A stretch of 5,323 nt of DNA from Oscillospiraceae bacterium (lineage in GTDB: Bacteria > Bacillota > Clostridia > Oscillospirales > Ruminococcaceae), in contig JAITVU010000319.1 in NCBI GenBank assembly GCA_031285645.1, positions 1 through 5,323 of the forward strand, given 5' to 3'. Position numbers and translations under genes: made by a program. The notes under the pieces are model-generated. The model had not been told where the DNA came from and did not search any database. It worked only from the letters and a program-made list of their open reading frames with translations. Below, piece after piece: positions 2,884-5,323 of the stretch (position 1 is its first letter; each line of letters starts with the position of its first letter).

Positions 2884-5262
2884 ATGGATAAAAATTACAA
2901 TGTGGATGACATTCTCTCGGAGATAAAACGGAAAAAAAGTGAGAACCGCTCTCAAAACCCGTCGCCATTCGGGGCTGCAGCCGATACCGATAAAGTCAGG
3001 GATTTCAAACTGGAAATCCCCGACGATGATGTTAAAATTGCACCCAACAGGCCTGCGAGAGGCGGGGAAAAAGGGGACATGCCCTTTGCCCCGCCCGATC
3101 CCGCGCCGTCGCGGGAGTCACGGGATTTTAATTTCAAGTTTGACGATATAGACGACGCAAGCGCGCAGGATAAAACCCCGCGCAATCCGCTCGACGCGAC
3201 GGGTCATGTCCGTTCCATAACGGACAAGGCCAAAATCCGCCAGGGCTACAACCGCTTCGCATCCGGAGCGGCGCGCCCCCAGCGCCCGAAAGGCGAGTTC
3301 CACTTTAATATGGACGACGCCCCGGAAGGCCTTCTCGGTGACAAGGACCATGAGAGCACCCGCGTTTTGCCTAAATTTACAACGGGCCGCGAACTGAAAA
3401 TTGAGGATATACAACGCCTTGATTTCGGCGGGGACTGCACGTATGACGACGGCTACGAGGAGGACGATGACGACGACTACAGCGCCGATATCCCCCAGGG
3501 CGCCAAGGTGGATTTCAGCGAGTATAATTCCGCGGAAAACCGCGACGATGTGGCGATGGATATCGCGCATACAAAGCTGTGGCTCTTTGTTCGGGCCGCG
3601 GTCACGTTTGTTTTAACACTTATTTCTTTTTATTTCATGCTTTCCGGTAAGTATGGCGCCATGCCCATGCCGCCGGCCATATGGCCCGAAGGCGAGACGC
3701 TGCGCATGTTTATGGCGGCCTCAACGGTTTTGACCGTGTTGGTGGCGGTTGTTAACAGCTCCGCCATGGGCGGCGGGCTTATCAGCTTTTTTAAGATGCG
3801 TGCCAATTCGGATTCCCTTGTCGCCTTTGCCATGCTGGCCGCCGTTGCGCAGGGGATTATGGGCATTGCGAAACCCGAGGCCGTCCAGCCCGCGGCAATG
3901 TCGTTTTATTCGAGTATCGCCTGCCTGTCCATGCTCTTCAACGCGCTGGGTAAAATGTCGATGATCAACCGCATTCAGCAAAACTTCCGCGTGCTCGGCG
4001 CCGACCGCGAGAAGCGGGCGGTGCTGCCGGTGGATTCCCCCGAGTTTTGCCGCGAGTTTGTCCCCGAGGCCACGCGGCGCAAACCTGTCATTGTTTACAG
4101 CGTCAAGGCCGGTTTTTTCACCGATTTTCTCGCGCTGTCCTATTCGGATAAATACGATGTGGGCATTAACCGCTCGGTCGCGCCGGTCTGCGTGATCGGC
4201 GCCCTCGTTGTGGGCATCTCGACCTATTTTCTCACGGAAGACAGCGCAAACGCCATGAGCTACGCCGTGTCGGCCCTGACGGCGATCCTCTGTGTCTGCG
4301 CGACATTTTCCGCCACATTTGTGGAAAATGTCCCGCTCAGCAAGGCGGCCAAAAAACTGGCCCCTTCCGGCGGTATGCTTTCCGGCAGCAAGGCAGTCGA
4401 GGATTTTTGCGACACAAAGGCCGTTATCATGACCGAAACCGACCTTTTCGGCAAGGATTACGTGGCGCTGCAAGGGATAAAGGCGTTTTCGCAAAACAGG
4501 GTCGATGAAGCCATTCTGGACGCCGCGAGCGTTCTGTGCGCGCTCAACGGCGCGCTGGCCCCCGTATTCCTCAAGATGATCAACGGCAACAAAAAGCTGC
4601 TTAAAAAAGTGGACAACATCGTTTTTGAAAACGGCATGGGCGTGTCGGCCTGGATTGATTCCAGGCGCGTTTTAATCGGCAACAGGAAGCTGATGGTCAA
4701 CCACGGCATCCAGATGCCGACGGACAGTTATGAGCGCGGCGAAGCCGAAAACGCGCCGGGCGAGCCGCTTTACCTCTCCAATTCAGGCGAGGTGGCGGCG
4801 CGCTTCCTTGTCGGATACCGCGTCAACGAGGAGCTGGCCATTGAAATGGACCAGCTGGCGGCGCGCAATATTCGCCTGATTGTTTATGCCAACGACGCGA
4901 ATATCAGCGCGCATAAAATTTGGGAAGTATACGGTTACCCGGAGGAACTTGTCACCATCATGCCGACCGACCGCCACAAGGATTACAAGGCCATGTCGAC
5001 CCCGCGCGAGGATGCGGTCGCGAGCATTGTCTATACGGGCCGCATCGTCGCGATGGTCCGTTCCGTCATCGCCTGCATGAACGCACGGACATCTATTTTG
5101 TCGGCGACAGTGATCGAATTGGTCCAGATGGTGCTCGGTTACGGGTTTGTGGCCTTTCTGGCCTTTATGGGCGCGATCGGAACCCTGTCTTCCCTGCGTC
5201 TGCTCGGGTATCAGATGTTCTGGTTCCTGGCCATCTTTATCATACAGCAGATCAGGCAGTAA
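2884..5262 (+). CDS. Catalytically degenerate P1B-type ATPase homologue with long acidic N-terminus
   Basis: This is a 792-aa membrane protein without an assigned function. Residues 1-225 are polar, proline-rich and very acidic (run at 188-199), probably disordered and cytoplasmic, opening with YNVDDILSEIKRKK. About eight membrane segments follow near 231-254, 274-294, 310-329, 338-358, 432-451, 458-480, 741-765 and 772-790. This is the 4+2+2 layout of P1B metal pumps. A soluble domain (481-735) keeps P/N-domain traces: SGSKAVEDF (500-508), GMGV (584-587), VLIGNRKLM (596-604), ANDANISAHKI (669-679) and a PTDR in place of PxDK (694-697). The DKTGT position reads T517-E-T-D-L, so the phosphorylated Asp is lost. 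No TGE is found in the shortened A-domain region (361-430), and CPx is replaced by ENVPL (481-485). TGDN is ANDA, and GDGxND is absent. ATP-driven transport is therefore unlikely; a scaffold or regulatory role is possible but unsupported. Confidence 0.85.
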   Translation: MDKNYNVDDILSEIKRKKSENRSQNPSPFGAAADTDKVRDFKLEIPDDDVKIAPNRPARGGEKGDMPFAPPDPAPSRESRDFNFKFDDIDDASAQDKTPRNPLDATGHVRSITDKAKIRQGYNRFASGAARPQRPKGEFHFNMDDAPEGLLGDKDHESTRVLPKFTTGRELKIEDIQRLDFGGDCTYDDGYEEDDDDDYSADIPQGAKVDFSEYNSAENRDDVAMDIAHTKLWLFVRAAVTFVLTLISFYFMLSGKYGAMPMPPAIWPEGETLRMFMAASTVLTVLVAVVNSSAMGGGLISFFKMRANSDSLVAFAMLAAVAQGIMGIAKPEAVQPAAMSFYSSIACLSMLFNALGKMSMINRIQQNFRVLGADREKRAVLPVDSPEFCREFVPEATRRKPVIVYSVKAGFFTDFLALSYSDKYDVGINRSVAPVCVIGALVVGISTYFLTEDSANAMSYAVSALTAILCVCATFSATFVENVPLSKAAKKLAPSGGMLSGSKAVEDFCDTKAVIMTETDLFGKDYVALQGIKAFSQNRVDEAILDAASVLCALNGALAPVFLKMINGNKKLLKKVDNIVFENGMGVSAWIDSRRVLIGNRKLMVNHGIQMPTDSYERGEAENAPGEPLYLSNSGEVAARFLVGYRVNEELAIEMDQLAARNIRLIVYANDANISAHKIWEVYGYPEELVTIMPTDRHKDYKAMSTPREDAVASIVYTGRIVAMVRSVIACMNARTSILSATVIELVQMVLGYGFVAFLAFMGAIGTLSSLRLLGYQMFWFLAIFIIQQIRQ

Positions 5263-5264
5263 AT

Positions 5265-5323
5265 ATGAGTGTGCGGCAGCGCTATGTGTTTAGATGCAAA
5301 CGCCGCAAATCCCCTTGGCGGCC
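5265..5323 (+). CDS. Possible start of a further gene (truncated, uncertain)
   Basis: An ATG 2 nt after the preceding stop opens a frame that runs to the window edge (MSVRQRYVFRCKRRKSPWR). Only a weak AGG (5254-5256) precedes it at 8 nt. A second, out-of-frame ATG at 5294 also stays open (MQTPQIPLAA). The stretch also contains a GCCGC/GCGGC inverted pair near 5303-5322. Nothing is recognisable, and it may be non-coding. Confidence 0.2.
   Translation, partial: MSVRQRYVFRCKRRKSPWR

Noticed and set aside
2667..2891. 74-codon open frame in the rlmB downstream spacer
   Set aside because: The frame runs through the hairpin repeats, lacks a Shine-Dalgarno and overlaps the start of the next gene. 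Its Arg/Pro/Ala-rich product follows from the palindromes.
4411..4449. Frameshift or sequencing error hiding a DKTGT motif
   Set aside because: Flanking residues on both sides (SGSKAVEDF before, the domain after) align in one frame. The bases at the site read ACC GAA ACC GAC, which cannot give DKTGT in this frame by a single indel.
3721..4494. 257-codon minus-strand open frame inside the 792-aa gene
   Set aside because: It is antisense to a frame with coherent membrane topology and P-type ATPase signatures. Its His/Arg/Gly-rich low-complexity translation is a shadow of the codon bias.

Overview
The window looks like a low-GC-ancestry but fairly GC-rich Firmicute, most likely an uncultured member of the Clostridia (Oscillospirales-like). 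The reasons are strong GGAGG-type ribosome binding sites, a clostridial-style DtxR/MntR regulator with an N-terminal FHTLRGY segment, and intergenic DNA packed with short hairpins. The lineage is an inference; no rRNA gene or other marker is present.

Positions 1-989 (minus strand) hold a ferrous iron uptake operon. feoA (77 aa) is followed 58 nt later by feoB, of which only the first 232 codons (the cytoplasmic G domain and the start of what follows) lie in the window. A 323-nt divergent control region (990-1312) separates feoA from a plus-strand DtxR/MntR-family metalloregulator (1313-1768). This region has candidate promoters facing both ways, a perfect GGGAAAC/GTTTCCC palindrome just downstream of a TATAAT box, and a wider TGCACATAA/TTATGTGCA inverted repeat. 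The simplest reading is a metal-sensing repressor that controls feoAB and itself from shared sites.

Positions 1893-2657 encode an RlmB/TrmH-family (SPOUT) 2'-O-ribose RNA methyltransferase with its own extended -10 promoter. A 226-nt spacer (2658-2883) follows, built of several consecutive hairpins and a 20-nt near-repeat whose copies start exactly 120 nt apart. It looks like a composite palindromic repeat element.

Positions 2884-5262 encode the most unusual object: a 792-aa membrane protein. It has a roughly 225-residue acidic, probably disordered N-terminus and a body with the layout of a P1B-type metal-transporting ATPase (about eight membrane segments plus P and N domains). Nearly every catalytic motif is degenerate: the phosphorylated Asp is Thr, and the TGE, CPx, TGD and GDGxND motifs are missing or altered. 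It appears to be a catalytically dead P-type ATPase homologue. Its link, if any, to the iron genes upstream is unproven. The last 61 bases may contain the start of another gene, but this cannot be settled here.
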